Shown here piece after piece: positions 1-6,536 of a stretch of DNA of 11,479 bases. The translations under genes were made by a program, and so were the position numbers. The notes beneath the pieces were generated by a model. The model was not told where the DNA came from. It did not search any database and saw only the letters and a list, made by a program, of their open reading frames with translations. Each line of letters opens with the position of its first letter. Position 1 is the first letter of the stretch. Origin of the DNA: WJKQ01 sp043810515 (GTDB lineage: Bacteria; Patescibacteriota; Gracilibacteria; UBA1369; LOWO2-01-FULL-3); NCBI GenBank assembly GCA_043810515.1, contig JBDRNZ010000033.1, positions 1-11,479 on the forward strand, in the 5' to 3' direction.

Positions 1-30
1 GGAATTGTTTTTTGATTTTTTGAGTTGGTA

Positions 31-618
31 TCATAGTTTTTTGGAAATTTTTTCTATGGTTTCTTTGTCGCGAACGATATGCAGATCTTTTTCCAGAAAT
101 GATTTTACAAGCAGTTTTTGTCCGGCGGAAGGGCTTATTCCCCGGGACTCGAGATAGAAAAGGAGGTTTTTGTCAGCTTTTTCTATTGAAGCGCTGTGGC
201 CGGCCGTAACGTCGTTTGTCTCTATTTTAAGCGCTGGAAGGGTGTTTGCTTTTGCGCCCGGTGAAAGTATTAAAGTGTGATGCGAAACGTAACTGTCCGC
301 TTTTTTTGCCGATGGCAGAATGTTTGCGTTTCCGCTGAAATTAATTTCGGAATTTTCAAAAAGGACGCTTCTTATGTAAAAATGTCCGTATGTGTTTTTT
401 GCTTTGTGGATTGACGCGGTTTCGAACGGAAATTTGTCATTGTTTTTTCCTGTTATTAAGGCCAGAAACGTGACGGCGGAGTTCTCGCCTTCGAGATGAA
501 AAGTTAATTTTGTCTGCGACTTCCAGCCTTTTTTGAGAATGGCGATGTATAGAATTTTTTCACCTTTTTTGAGATGAATTTCTTTGTTTCCTATTTTGTC
601 CACGATTATTGTTTTCAT
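31..618 (-). CDS. sufD: Compact SufD-like Fe-S cluster assembly scaffold protein
   Basis: SufD pairs with SufB on the SufC ATPase dimer to form the cytoplasmic SufBC2D scaffold on which Fe-S clusters are built. The 195-residue product carries the C-terminal SufB/SufD signature: a beta-rich segment (about 40-140), then VTAGHSAS with H141 at the place of the E. coli SufD H360, then FYLESRGIS (154-162) and a helical tail. E. coli SufD has a Cys two residues before that His; here it is Ala139. SufD is usually about 400 or more residues, so the N-terminal half is missing. Nothing suggests a frameshift: the ATG overlaps the sufB stop in an ATGA, the normal sign of translational coupling. It ends in TGA 30 nt from the window edge, with no terminator visible before the edge. 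The family is clear from the C-terminal motif and the operon; a second, shortened SufB-like paralogue is the alternative name. Confidence 0.85.
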   Translation of the reverse strand: MKTIIVDKIGNKEIHLKKGEKILYIAILKKGWKSQTKLTFHLEGENSAVTFLALITGKNNDKFPFETASIHKAKNTYGHFYIRSVLFENSEINFSGNANILPSAKKADSYVSHHTLILSPGAKANTLPALKIETNDVTAGHSASIEKADKNLLFYLESRGISPSAGQKLLVKSFLEKDLHIVRDKETIEKISKKL

Positions 619-1982
619 TGTAATTGTAAAAGACGGTTTATTTCGACTGCGTATTCCGGCGGCAGGGATTTTATTACCGGCTCGGCGAAACCGTTTATTA
701 TCATCGAAGCGGCCTGTGGTTCCGTGAGACCGCGTGATTTGAGATAAAAGAGCTGATCTTCGCTGATGCGTGAAACAGTAGCTTCGTGAGCCACTGAAAT
801 GTCATCCTCGTCCGCGCTGATTTTGGGGTATGTGTCTGAGCGTGAGTTTTTGTCCAGCAGAAGCGCGTCGCAGACTGTGCGTGTTTTTGTATTTTTCGCG
901 GTCTTGTTTACTTTTATCAGGCCGCGAAAAATGGAAATGCCGTTTTCTGCGCTTATGGATTTTGAGGTGACAGAAGAAGTTGTGTCGGGGGCGGCGTGGA
1001 TGATCTTTGCTCCTGTGTCCTGATGTTGGTCCTTGCCGGCAAACGCAAGCGACTGGATTTCGCCTTTCGCACGCCGCCCCATGAGAAATATTGCCGGATA
1101 TTTCATTGTGAGTTTTGAGCCGATGTTGCAATCAAGCCATGAAACTGATGCGTCTTCGTAGGCAAAGGCGCGTTTTGTCACCAGATTGTATATATTGCCG
1201 GACCAGTTTTGTATAGTCGTGTATCGGACTTTCGCTCCTGGTTTTGCGATTATTTCAACAACGGCGGCGTGCAGTGAACTTTTCAGACAGACCGGAGCTG
1301 AGCAGCCTTCTATATAATGCACTTCGCTGTCTTCGTCCGCGATTATAAGTGTTCTTTCAAACTGGCCGGAATTTTCCTTGTTTATCCGAAAATACGCCTG
1401 AAGTGGCATGTCTACATGGACTCCTTTTGGCACGTAAATAAACGATCCGCCCGACCATGCCGCGGAATTCAGCGCCGCGAATTTGTTGTCGACAGGCGGC
1501 ACCACTTTCGAGAAATATTTCTTAAAAAGATCCGGGTGATTTTTTAACGCGTTGTCAGTTGATTCAAAAATTACGCCTTTCTTTTTCAGATTTTTCTGCA
1601 GAGAATGGTAAACGCTTTCGGATTCAAACTGTGCCCCTGTTCCCGATGAAAATTCAATTTCGGATTTCCGGACCCCTATTCTTTCAAACGTATTTTTTAT
1701 CTCCCGCGGGACCTGATCCCATGTAGTCGCCGGTCCGGATAATGGTTTTATGTAATAGTGAATTGCGTCCAGGTCTATACCGTTAAGTTTCGGAGCCCAG
1801 GCCGGCATCGATTTTTTTTTGAATATTTCGTAGGCTTTTAGTCTGAAATCCAGCATCCATTTTGGCTCGTTTTTTTTTCGTGAAATTTCCCTGATGACGT
1901 CCGCGCTTAGTCCGCTGCGTGCCATGAACAGGTTTTTTGAGGGAGTTTTGAAGCCGAATTTGTATCTTAAAGGCGTGAACAT
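615..1982 (-). CDS. sufB: Fe-S cluster assembly scaffold protein SufB
   Basis: SufB is the main scaffold subunit of the SufBC2D complex and holds the nascent Fe-S cluster in the cytoplasm. The 455-residue length is close to the usual 460-500. Visible family blocks include WAPKLNGIDLDAIHYYIKP (62-80), SSGTGAQFESESVYHSL (112-128), AAWSGGSFIYVPKGVHV (174-190), YIEGCSAP with C227, and the C-terminal HEATVSRISEDQLFYLKSRG (399-418). The residues matching E. coli C405 and E434, both needed for cluster assembly, are C371 (in VCDALLL) and E400; their 29-residue spacing equals that in E. coli. The gene begins 1 nt after the sufC stop and its TGA stop overlaps the sufD ATG. No Shine-Dalgarno sequence precedes the ATG, so translation is probably coupled to sufC. 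Identification is firm. Confidence 0.97.
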   Translation of the reverse strand: MFTPLRYKFGFKTPSKNLFMARSGLSADVIREISRKKNEPKWMLDFRLKAYEIFKKKSMPAWAPKLNGIDLDAIHYYIKPLSGPATTWDQVPREIKNTFERIGVRKSEIEFSSGTGAQFESESVYHSLQKNLKKKGVIFESTDNALKNHPDLFKKYFSKVVPPVDNKFAALNSAAWSGGSFIYVPKGVHVDMPLQAYFRINKENSGQFERTLIIADEDSEVHYIEGCSAPVCLKSSLHAAVVEIIAKPGAKVRYTTIQNWSGNIYNLVTKRAFAYEDASVSWLDCNIGSKLTMKYPAIFLMGRRAKGEIQSLAFAGKDQHQDTGAKIIHAAPDTTSSVTSKSISAENGISIFRGLIKVNKTAKNTKTRTVCDALLLDKNSRSDTYPKISADEDDISVAHEATVSRISEDQLFYLKSRGLTEPQAASMIINGFAEPVIKSLPPEYAVEINRLLQLQ

Positions 1983-1983
1983 A

Positions 1984-2736
1984 TTATTTCAGGTATTTGC
2001 CGTAACCGTTTTTTTCGAGCTCTTTCGCGAGCGCGCTGCCGCCGGATTTTATAATTTTTCCGTCGTGTATTATGTGAACGTGGTGCGGGTGAATATAATC
2101 AAGAATTCTCTGGTAATGGGTTATCAGGAGAATTGCCGGTGCGTTCAGGTCGAATATATTTTTTATCGCCGATGATACTGTTTTTAGCGCGTCCAGGTCG
2201 AGGCCCGAATCTATTTCGTCCAGTAGCGCTATGCGTGGCTTTAGCGCTGCCATTTGCAGGATCTCCGATTTTTTCTTTTCGCCGCCCGACATGCCTTCGT
2301 TTGCGGCTCTGGCGGAAAATTTTTCCGGTAGGCCGAGGAGTTTTTCTTTTTCTCCGATCAGTTTGATGAATTCAGCCGGTATTATTGAAACGTTTTCATT
2401 TATTGCCAGCCGGACAAGACTTCTCAGGGCCACGCCGGGGATTTCCACTGGATTTTGGAATGCAAGGAAAAGTCCCAGTTTTGCCCGCGCGGACGTTTCC
2501 ATTTTCAGGATTTCGCGGCCGTTTAGTTTTACAGATCCTTTCGTTACTTTATATTTCGGATTTCCCATTATTACGTTTAAAAGAGTGCTTTTTCCGGATC
2601 CGTTCGGGCCCATGATTGCGTGAATTTCTCCAGATTTTATCGTTAAGCTGATTCCTTTAAGAATTTTTTTACCTTTCGTTTCAACGTGCAAGTTTTTGAT
2701 TTCGAGGATTGAATTTTCCGGGATTTTTCGTGGCAT
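1984..2736 (-). CDS. sufC: SUF system ABC-type ATPase SufC
   Basis: SufC is the soluble ABC ATPase that drives conformational change in the SufBC2D scaffold; it is not a transporter subunit. All ABC motifs are present in the 250 residues: Walker A GPNGSGKST (43-51), Q-loop Q94 in LAFQNPVEIPGV (a typical SufC stretch), signature MSGGEKKK (149-156), Walker B IALLDEID with catalytic E174, D-loop SGLD, and H-loop H207. The signature starts with Met where Phe or Leu is common, which is a minor change. The ATG directly follows the TAA of the Rrf2-type regulator gene with no gap and the gene is followed 1 nt later by sufB, so all are surely one transcript. No Shine-Dalgarno motif is visible upstream. 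Identification is firm from motifs and operon order. Confidence 0.97.
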   Translation of the reverse strand: MPRKIPENSILEIKNLHVETKGKKILKGISLTIKSGEIHAIMGPNGSGKSTLLNVIMGNPKYKVTKGSVKLNGREILKMETSARAKLGLFLAFQNPVEIPGVALRSLVRLAINENVSIIPAEFIKLIGEKEKLLGLPEKFSARAANEGMSGGEKKKSEILQMAALKPRIALLDEIDSGLDLDALKTVSSAIKNIFDLNAPAILLITHYQRILDYIHPHHVHIIHDGKIIKSGGSALAKELEKNGYGKYLK

Positions 2737-3156
2737 TTATTTGCTTTTTAGGAAATATGAGAGTGATTTTGACGAGAAACATTCCATAATTTCATCGTTG
2801 AGTTTTTTGAGACCTGATTTTACGCCGCAGGACTGCGAGCAGCTGCACGGACGCAATGACGATTTCAGGCATGGGACTATCGCAATCGGTCCTTCCAGAG
2901 CTTCGATTATTTCCTTGAGTTTTAGATGGCTTGGGGATTTCGTGAGAATGTATCCGCCGTATTTTCCTCTTCCTGCCGAGATTATTCCGGCCTGCTTCAA
3001 TATTCCGGCAATTTTCTGAAGAAAGAGAAATGAAAGGTCGTTTTCCTCGGAAATTTTTCTGATTGATACGCTCTTTTTTCCGGCGTTCGCGAGCGACGTT
3101 AAAAGCATGATTCCGTAATCTACTTTTTGCGTAAGATGCAGTGCGCCTGTATTCAT
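2737..3156 (-). CDS. Rrf2/IscR-family Fe-S-sensing transcriptional regulator
   Basis: A 139-residue Rrf2-family regulator, probably controlling the suf operon in response to Fe-S status. The N-terminus LTQKVDYGIMLLTSLA (8-23) and the winged helix-turn-helix with ISEENDLSFLFLQKIAGILK (35-54) and wing GRGKYGGYIL (62-71) are typical of the family. LKEIIEALEGPI (80-91) forms the start of the dimer helix. Cysteines C96, C104, C106 and C110 sit where IscR-type proteins bind a cluster, though IscR itself uses three Cys and one His with different spacing; C126 is extra. As first gene of the operon, with a 17-bp inverted repeat over the -10 box of its promoter, it is likely autoregulatory. Family is certain; the role as suf regulator is inferred from position. 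The ATG gives the usual family N-terminus plus seven residues. Confidence 0.93.
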   Translation of the reverse strand: MNTGALHLTQKVDYGIMLLTSLANAGKKSVSIRKISEENDLSFLFLQKIAGILKQAGIISAGRGKYGGYILTKSPSHLKLKEIIEALEGPIAIVPCLKSSLRPCSCSQSCGVKSGLKKLNDEIMECFSSKSLSYFLKSK

Positions 3157-3167
3157 ACCTATTTAGT

Positions 3168-3177
3168 CTTAATTAAG
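3168..3177. repeat. 10-bp palindrome at the suf transcription start
   Basis: CTTAATTAAG is a perfect 10-bp palindrome adjoining the predicted suf start site. It shares CTTA and TAAG half-sites with the longer inverted repeat 4 bp away, so it could be a second operator half. It is short and AT-rich, and could occur by chance. Confidence 0.35.
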
Positions 3178-3180
3178 TGG

Positions 3181-3197
3181 GCTTAGATTAGCTAAGC
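3181..3197. promoter_or_regulatory. Inverted repeat over the suf -10 box (candidate Rrf2 operator)
   Basis: GCTTAGATTAGCTAAGC is a perfect inverted repeat with 6-bp arms and a 5-bp centre, covering the -10 box of the suf promoter. A second palindrome with the same CTTA/TAAG ends, CTTAATTAAG (3168-3177), lies at the predicted transcription start. Binding there by the first gene's product would block RNA polymerase, as expected for autorepression. The link to the Rrf2-type protein is inferred from position; the sites do not clearly match the E. coli IscR consensus. Confidence 0.5.
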
Positions 3198-3213
3198 TAT
3201 TGCGAAATGTCAA
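3185..3213 (-). promoter_or_regulatory. Sigma70-type promoter of the suf operon
   Basis: On the minus strand a perfect -35 box TTGACA (3208-3213) and a -10 box TAATCT (3185-3190) are separated by exactly 17 nt. The predicted start is near 3178, leaving a leader of about 22 nt before the regulator ATG at 3156. That leader has no usable Shine-Dalgarno; the only AGG lies about 2 nt from the ATG, too close for a normal site. Confidence 0.75.
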
Positions 3214-3268
3214 TTTGAGATGGGTGGTTTTTTGTAACCGGTTGGGTTATTATTCGTTTGAGCTTATG

Positions 3269-3274
3269 TACAAT
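3269..3274 (+). promoter_or_regulatory. Candidate -10 box for the SLH/beta-propeller gene
   Basis: TACAAT matches five of six positions of the -10 consensus and ends 13 nt before the ATG at 3288, so a transcript from it would have a leader of only about 7 nt. No good -35 box is seen at the right distance. An 8-bp palindrome AACCGGTT (3236-3243) lies upstream and could be an operator, but there is no direct support for that. Confidence 0.35.
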
Positions 3275-3287
3275 TTAATAATTTTTT

Positions 3288-5825
3288 ATGCGAATCAAAA
3301 AACTGCAGGTATTATTTATTTCCGGCGCTTTATTTGTCGCTGTTTTTGGCAGTGGAGAGGCAAGCGCTTCATTTATGGATGTTCCTGAATATAATCTTTT
3401 TGATACGGCCGTGAGTTATCTTGAAGATTCCGGAATTGTTGTGGGCTATAGCGACGGAACGTACGGTGTTGATAAAAATATTAACCGCGCGGAGTTTTTG
3501 AAGATAGTAATGGAAGCCGGAGATTACGATACGGGCGGGAGCGATTGTTATCCTGATGTGAAAAACGACTGGTACGCGCCTTATGTGTGCAAAGCCACGG
3601 AGCTTAAGCTTGTCGAGGGCTATCCGGACGGATATTTCAGACCCGAGCAGGAGATAAATTTCGCGGAGGCGAGCAAGATTATTACAAATACTCTTTATGA
3701 TCTGCTTGGTGAACAGGCCAGACAGATGCTTGAAATTGCTGGTCCCACCGGGGCTGCCGGGGAAACCTGGTATGGTCCTTTTGTTTACGCACTTGAGCTA
3801 GGTAGTGCTATCCCCGGGGATGTGGATAGTTTTGACAAAAAAGTTACAAGAGGTGAAATGGCGGAAATTGCGTGGCGCGTTATGACGGAGACGACCTATA
3901 AAATTTCAAATACATATGAAAATATTAAAGAGGGCAAAGTCGCAGCTGAGCTTGGAGCCGAGCTTGTGAATTTTGATTCGTGCGCGGAGCTTAACACTTA
4001 TTTTAACAATAATTCCACTTATAATAGATATGGCGGTTTTCCGGACGACGTTATGATGCCGATGGAGGAGTCTCAATCGGATGCCGCTCCTCCCGGAACA
4101 GGTGCTTCTTCGCCTAAGGCAACCATGAATGAGGCCGAGGCAAGTGCCGGAGTTGCGGAACATTCCCAGACAAACGTGCAGGTTTCAGGAGTTGATGAAG
4201 CCGATATCGTGAAAAACGACAGTAGATATATTTATTACTTGAAAGACAGTACCGTACGAATTATCGATGCTTATCCTGCAAGCAGAATGAAGGAGCTTGA
4301 TAGTGTGACTTTTTCAGACAGCGGATTTTATCCACAGGAAATGTATGTTGACGATGATCGTCTGATTGTTATCGGGAATTCTTATGATGCGAGTTTTGGC
4401 GGCTATACCGGCGGTTCTGGTATCCGGTATGATTTTTATGGAAGTGCTACGAAAATGTATATTTTTGATATTTCCGACAAAACGGACGTTTCTCTTATGA
4501 GGGAAACGGCTTTTGAAGGATATTATTCGTCTTCGCGAAAAATCGGCGATGTGGTTTATCTGGTCGTTGATCAATATACGTATTTTGTGCCGACCGAAGG
4601 CGGTGGTGTCCTTAAGAATGAGGACCTTGTTCCTTTATATTCGGATAATAATAAAGTTGCGGCCACCGCTTCCTGTGGAGACGTGAAATACGTTCCAGGC
4701 ATAATGGACAGCACAAACTACATGATTATCGCGGCTGTTCCGACTGACAGCGCTTCAAAAGCCATAACGAGAGAAGTTGTTGTCGGAGGAACCGGAACTA
4801 TATATGCGTCAACCGATAATCTTTATGTGACAGAGCCGAAATATCATTATTCCGCATGGTATGACGAAAGCGGTGAAAGCGAGGAAACCTATATTCATAA
4901 GTTCGCGCTTGACGGACTGAATGTTTCGTATGAAGGGGTCGGAGCTGTGCCGGGTACGATTTTAAATCAGTTTTCAATGGATGAATCCGGCGATTATTTC
5001 AGAATAGCGACTACGAAAGGCGGCTGGTGGACCAATGCCACGACAAACAATGTGTACGTGCTCGACAGCGGACTTGATGTTGTGGGCAAGCTCGAAGGTC
5101 TTGCGCCCGGCGAGTCGATTTATTCCGTGAGGTTTGTTGGAAATCGTGCCTACCTTGTAACATTCGAAAAAATAGATCCTTTATTTGTTATTGATCTGAG
5201 CAATCCTGTGACGCCGAAAATTCTGGGACAGCTGAAAATCGCGGGAGTAAGTGATTATCTGCATCCTTATGACGAAAATCATATCATTGGATTCGGGCTG
5301 GAAACTATAAGTCCGGATGAGGCCGAGGAGCTTGGATGGTCATGGTTTCAGGGAGTTAAAATATCGATGTTTGACGTGACGGATGTAAATCATCCTGTTG
5401 AACTCCACAAGGAAGTTATTGGCGATCGCGGCAGTTACAGCGAGCTGACGTACAATCATAAAGCTCTGCTATTCGACAAAGATAAAGGGATAATGGCATT
5501 TCCGGTGACCGTTGCGGCAATTCCGCAGGCCGTGAAGGATAATCTTGATGTCGATCAATGGGTTTACGGCGATTACGTGTTTCAGGGCGCTTATGTCTAC
5601 GACGTGAGTATTGAGAACGGCTTTGAATTGAGAGGAACAATCAGCCATTACGATGACAGCGAGCTTGGAAATGATTTTAGTTACTATTACAATTATGGCG
5701 ATAACAAGAGTATTGCCAGAATCTTGTATATAGGTAGCTCGTTTTACACGGTTTCGCCTTATGAAGTGCAGGCAAATAATATGACGAGCATGAACAAAGA
5801 GGCGAGCGTGGTTTTGGCTGAATAA
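3288..5825 (+). CDS. Exported cell-surface protein: three SLH repeats plus beta-propeller domain
   Basis: An 845-residue secreted protein. A signal peptide is clear: basic MRIKK, hydrophobic core 8-20, cleavage probably after EASA near residue 28. Three S-layer homology repeats follow: 29-77 (FMDVPEYNLFDTAVSYL ... INRAEFLKIV), 87-136 (CYPDVKNDWYAPYV ... INFAEASKII) and 161-199 (WYGPFVYALE ... VTRGEMAEIA). SLH repeats usually hold proteins to cell-wall-linked polymer. From about 229 (FDSCAELNTYF) and especially QVSGVDEADIVKNDSRYIYYL (299-319) it matches the Beta_propel family, a secreted propeller distantly related to WD40. A Met/Pro/Ser/Ala-rich linker (about 255-295) interrupts this domain near its start. 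Ligand and function are unknown; a structural or adhesive surface role is inferred. No Shine-Dalgarno is seen. The gene ends 23 nt from the convergent neighbour. Domain calls are firm, function is not. Confidence 0.9.
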   Translation: MRIKKLQVLFISGALFVAVFGSGEASASFMDVPEYNLFDTAVSYLEDSGIVVGYSDGTYGVDKNINRAEFLKIVMEAGDYDTGGSDCYPDVKNDWYAPYVCKATELKLVEGYPDGYFRPEQEINFAEASKIITNTLYDLLGEQARQMLEIAGPTGAAGETWYGPFVYALELGSAIPGDVDSFDKKVTRGEMAEIAWRVMTETTYKISNTYENIKEGKVAAELGAELVNFDSCAELNTYFNNNSTYNRYGGFPDDVMMPMEESQSDAAPPGTGASSPKATMNEAEASAGVAEHSQTNVQVSGVDEADIVKNDSRYIYYLKDSTVRIIDAYPASRMKELDSVTFSDSGFYPQEMYVDDDRLIVIGNSYDASFGGYTGGSGIRYDFYGSATKMYIFDISDKTDVSLMRETAFEGYYSSSRKIGDVVYLVVDQYTYFVPTEGGGVLKNEDLVPLYSDNNKVAATASCGDVKYVPGIMDSTNYMIIAAVPTDSASKAITREVVVGGTGTIYASTDNLYVTEPKYHYSAWYDESGESEETYIHKFALDGLNVSYEGVGAVPGTILNQFSMDESGDYFRIATTKGGWWTNATTNNVYVLDSGLDVVGKLEGLAPGESIYSVRFVGNRAYLVTFEKIDPLFVIDLSNPVTPKILGQLKIAGVSDYLHPYDENHIIGFGLETISPDEAEELGWSWFQGVKISMFDVTDVNHPVELHKEVIGDRGSYSELTYNHKALLFDKDKGIMAFPVTVAAIPQAVKDNLDVDQWVYGDYVFQGAYVYDVSIENGFELRGTISHYDDSELGNDFSYYYNYGDNKSIARILYIGSSFYTVSPYEVQANNMTSMNKEASVVLAE

Positions 5826-5848
5826 ATGCGTGTCCGGTGAGGAGAGGT

Positions 5849-6316
5849 TTAGGCTGCTTTTGGCAGTTCCTGGGGTTCTTCCTCTTCGCCGATTGCTTTT
5901 AGAATTTTTTCTTTTGTTGCCTGGGCTGCGCGGGATACTGTTCCAAAAGTTTTTTCGGGAACAACGCTTGCAATGCCGAGGGCTGCTGTGAGCGGAACCT
6001 GCAGGGCGATGTTTGCTGTTCCTCTGGCAATATTTGCCGGGAGGGCTACTACTCCTGTCAGGATTTTTGTAATCGTGGATAGTGTTTTTTTTATGACTTT
6101 CTTGGGAAGGTCCAGAAGTACAGCCGAAAGCTCGCCTCTTACGCCGGCGATTATGCTGCCTATCGGTCTTTGCATTTCTTTGAGGGCTTCTGTAAGTCTG
6201 GCTGTGCCAAATTTAGCCGCTTTTTCGGGCGAACTTAGTTTGCCTACAACATTAGCCGGACTTACTGTTTCACCTACCTTTCTGAGTTTTGCTCTGGTTT
6301 TTTCGAAAAGTGCCAC
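5849..6316 (-). CDS. Small Ala-rich, basic protein of unknown function
   Basis: I do not recognise this 155-residue protein. It has a basic N-terminal part (FEKTRAKLRKVGE, 4-16), an Ala/Leu/Val/Ile-rich centre (about 52-125) with alternating charged and hydrophobic stretches that could be amphipathic helices or a weak membrane-associated segment (84-120), and an acidic tail with EEEEPQE (144-150). No signal peptide, Cys or catalytic motif is apparent. The start is GTG; no in-frame ATG lies between the upstream TGA and this codon, and the first internal ATG is at residue 48. A well-formed promoter sits 27 nt upstream, which strongly supports a real gene. It converges on the SLH gene with a 23-nt gap and diverges from the lipoprotein gene. 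A membrane-surface or structural role is only a guess. Confidence 0.75.
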   Translation of the reverse strand: MALFEKTRAKLRKVGETVSPANVVGKLSSPEKAAKFGTARLTEALKEMQRPIGSIIAGVRGELSAVLLDLPKKVIKKTLSTITKILTGVVALPANIARGTANIALQVPLTAALGIASVVPEKTFGTVSRAAQATKEKILKAIGEEEEPQELPKAA

Positions 6317-6342
6317 GTTTTTGTTTTTATTTTTGTCCTGTC

Positions 6343-6371
6343 ATTATAGCATTTTTTGGGGTGGCGGACAA
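6343..6371 (-). promoter_or_regulatory. Extended -10 promoter of the Ala-rich protein gene
   Basis: On the minus strand, TGCTATAAT (6343-6351) is a perfect extended -10 box. A -35-like TTGTCC (6366-6371, 4 of 6) sits 17 nt upstream. The expected start near 6336 gives a leader of about 20 nt. The leader is A-rich; its one AGGA lies about 19 nt from the GTG, too far for a usual ribosome site. Confidence 0.7.
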
Positions 6372-6380
6372 TGGTGAGGC

Positions 6381-6398
6381 GGGGGAGGGTGGGGAAGG
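6381..6398 (+). other. Clustered G-runs (possible G-quadruplex)
   Basis: Runs of 5, 3 and 4 G separated by single bases, followed by AAGG, lie just upstream of the -35 region of the leftward promoter. A four-tract quadruplex needs the last GG, so at most a two-tetrad structure or a three-tetrad one with a bulge is possible. Role unknown; similar G-rich sequence surrounds the other copy of the hairpin element at the right end of the window. Confidence 0.35.
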
Positions 6399-6415
6399 CG
6401 TATGTTTTCTTGTGG

Positions 6416-6453
6416 TTTGTAAAAATTTCCAAAATTTTTACTTTTTTACGTTT
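6416..6453 (+). repeat. Dispersed AT-rich hairpin element, copy 1
   Basis: A 38-nt intergenic element with a perfect 10-bp inverted repeat, GTAAAAATTT and AAATTTTTAC (6419-6441), a 3-nt loop CCA and a following run of six T (6442-6447). An inverted copy with only two mismatches is at 11095-11132. The shape resembles an intrinsic terminator, but the stem is almost all A/T, and here the element lies between two divergent gene starts where no terminator is needed. It may be a short dispersed repeat, a protein-binding site or a DNA-structural element. Confidence 0.7.
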
Positions 6454-6493
6454 CTTTAAAAAAAGGGGTTGTAGATTTGTGTTGATTTAGATT

Positions 6494-6522
6494 TTGTTGT
6501 AAGGTTACCGTCTAAGTAAATT
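6494..6522 (+). promoter_or_regulatory. Weak candidate promoter of the lipoprotein gene
   Basis: TTGTTG (6494-6499) and TAAATT (6517-6522) are 17 nt apart and would start transcription about 7 nt before the ATG at 6537. Both boxes are poor matches. The hexamer TCTAAG occurs twice, 13 bp apart (6511-6516 and 6524-6529), between this region and the start codon, which may be a binding site or chance. Confidence 0.25.
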
Positions 6523-6536
6523 TTCTAAGAATTTTT

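Noticed and set aside
1310..1320. TATATAATG inside sufB resembling a -10 box
   Set aside because: It is within a conserved coding region on the opposite strand with no gene positioned to use it; such matches are expected by chance.
2231..2623. Plus-strand frames opposite sufC and sufB, including one of 130 codons
   Set aside because: All lie within firmly identified minus-strand genes and encode Arg/Phe/Pro-rich sequence with no family features.
6416..6453. Reading the hairpin element as an ordinary intrinsic terminator
   Set aside because: The stem is nearly all A/T, and this copy lies upstream of both neighbouring genes, so it ends no visible transcript.
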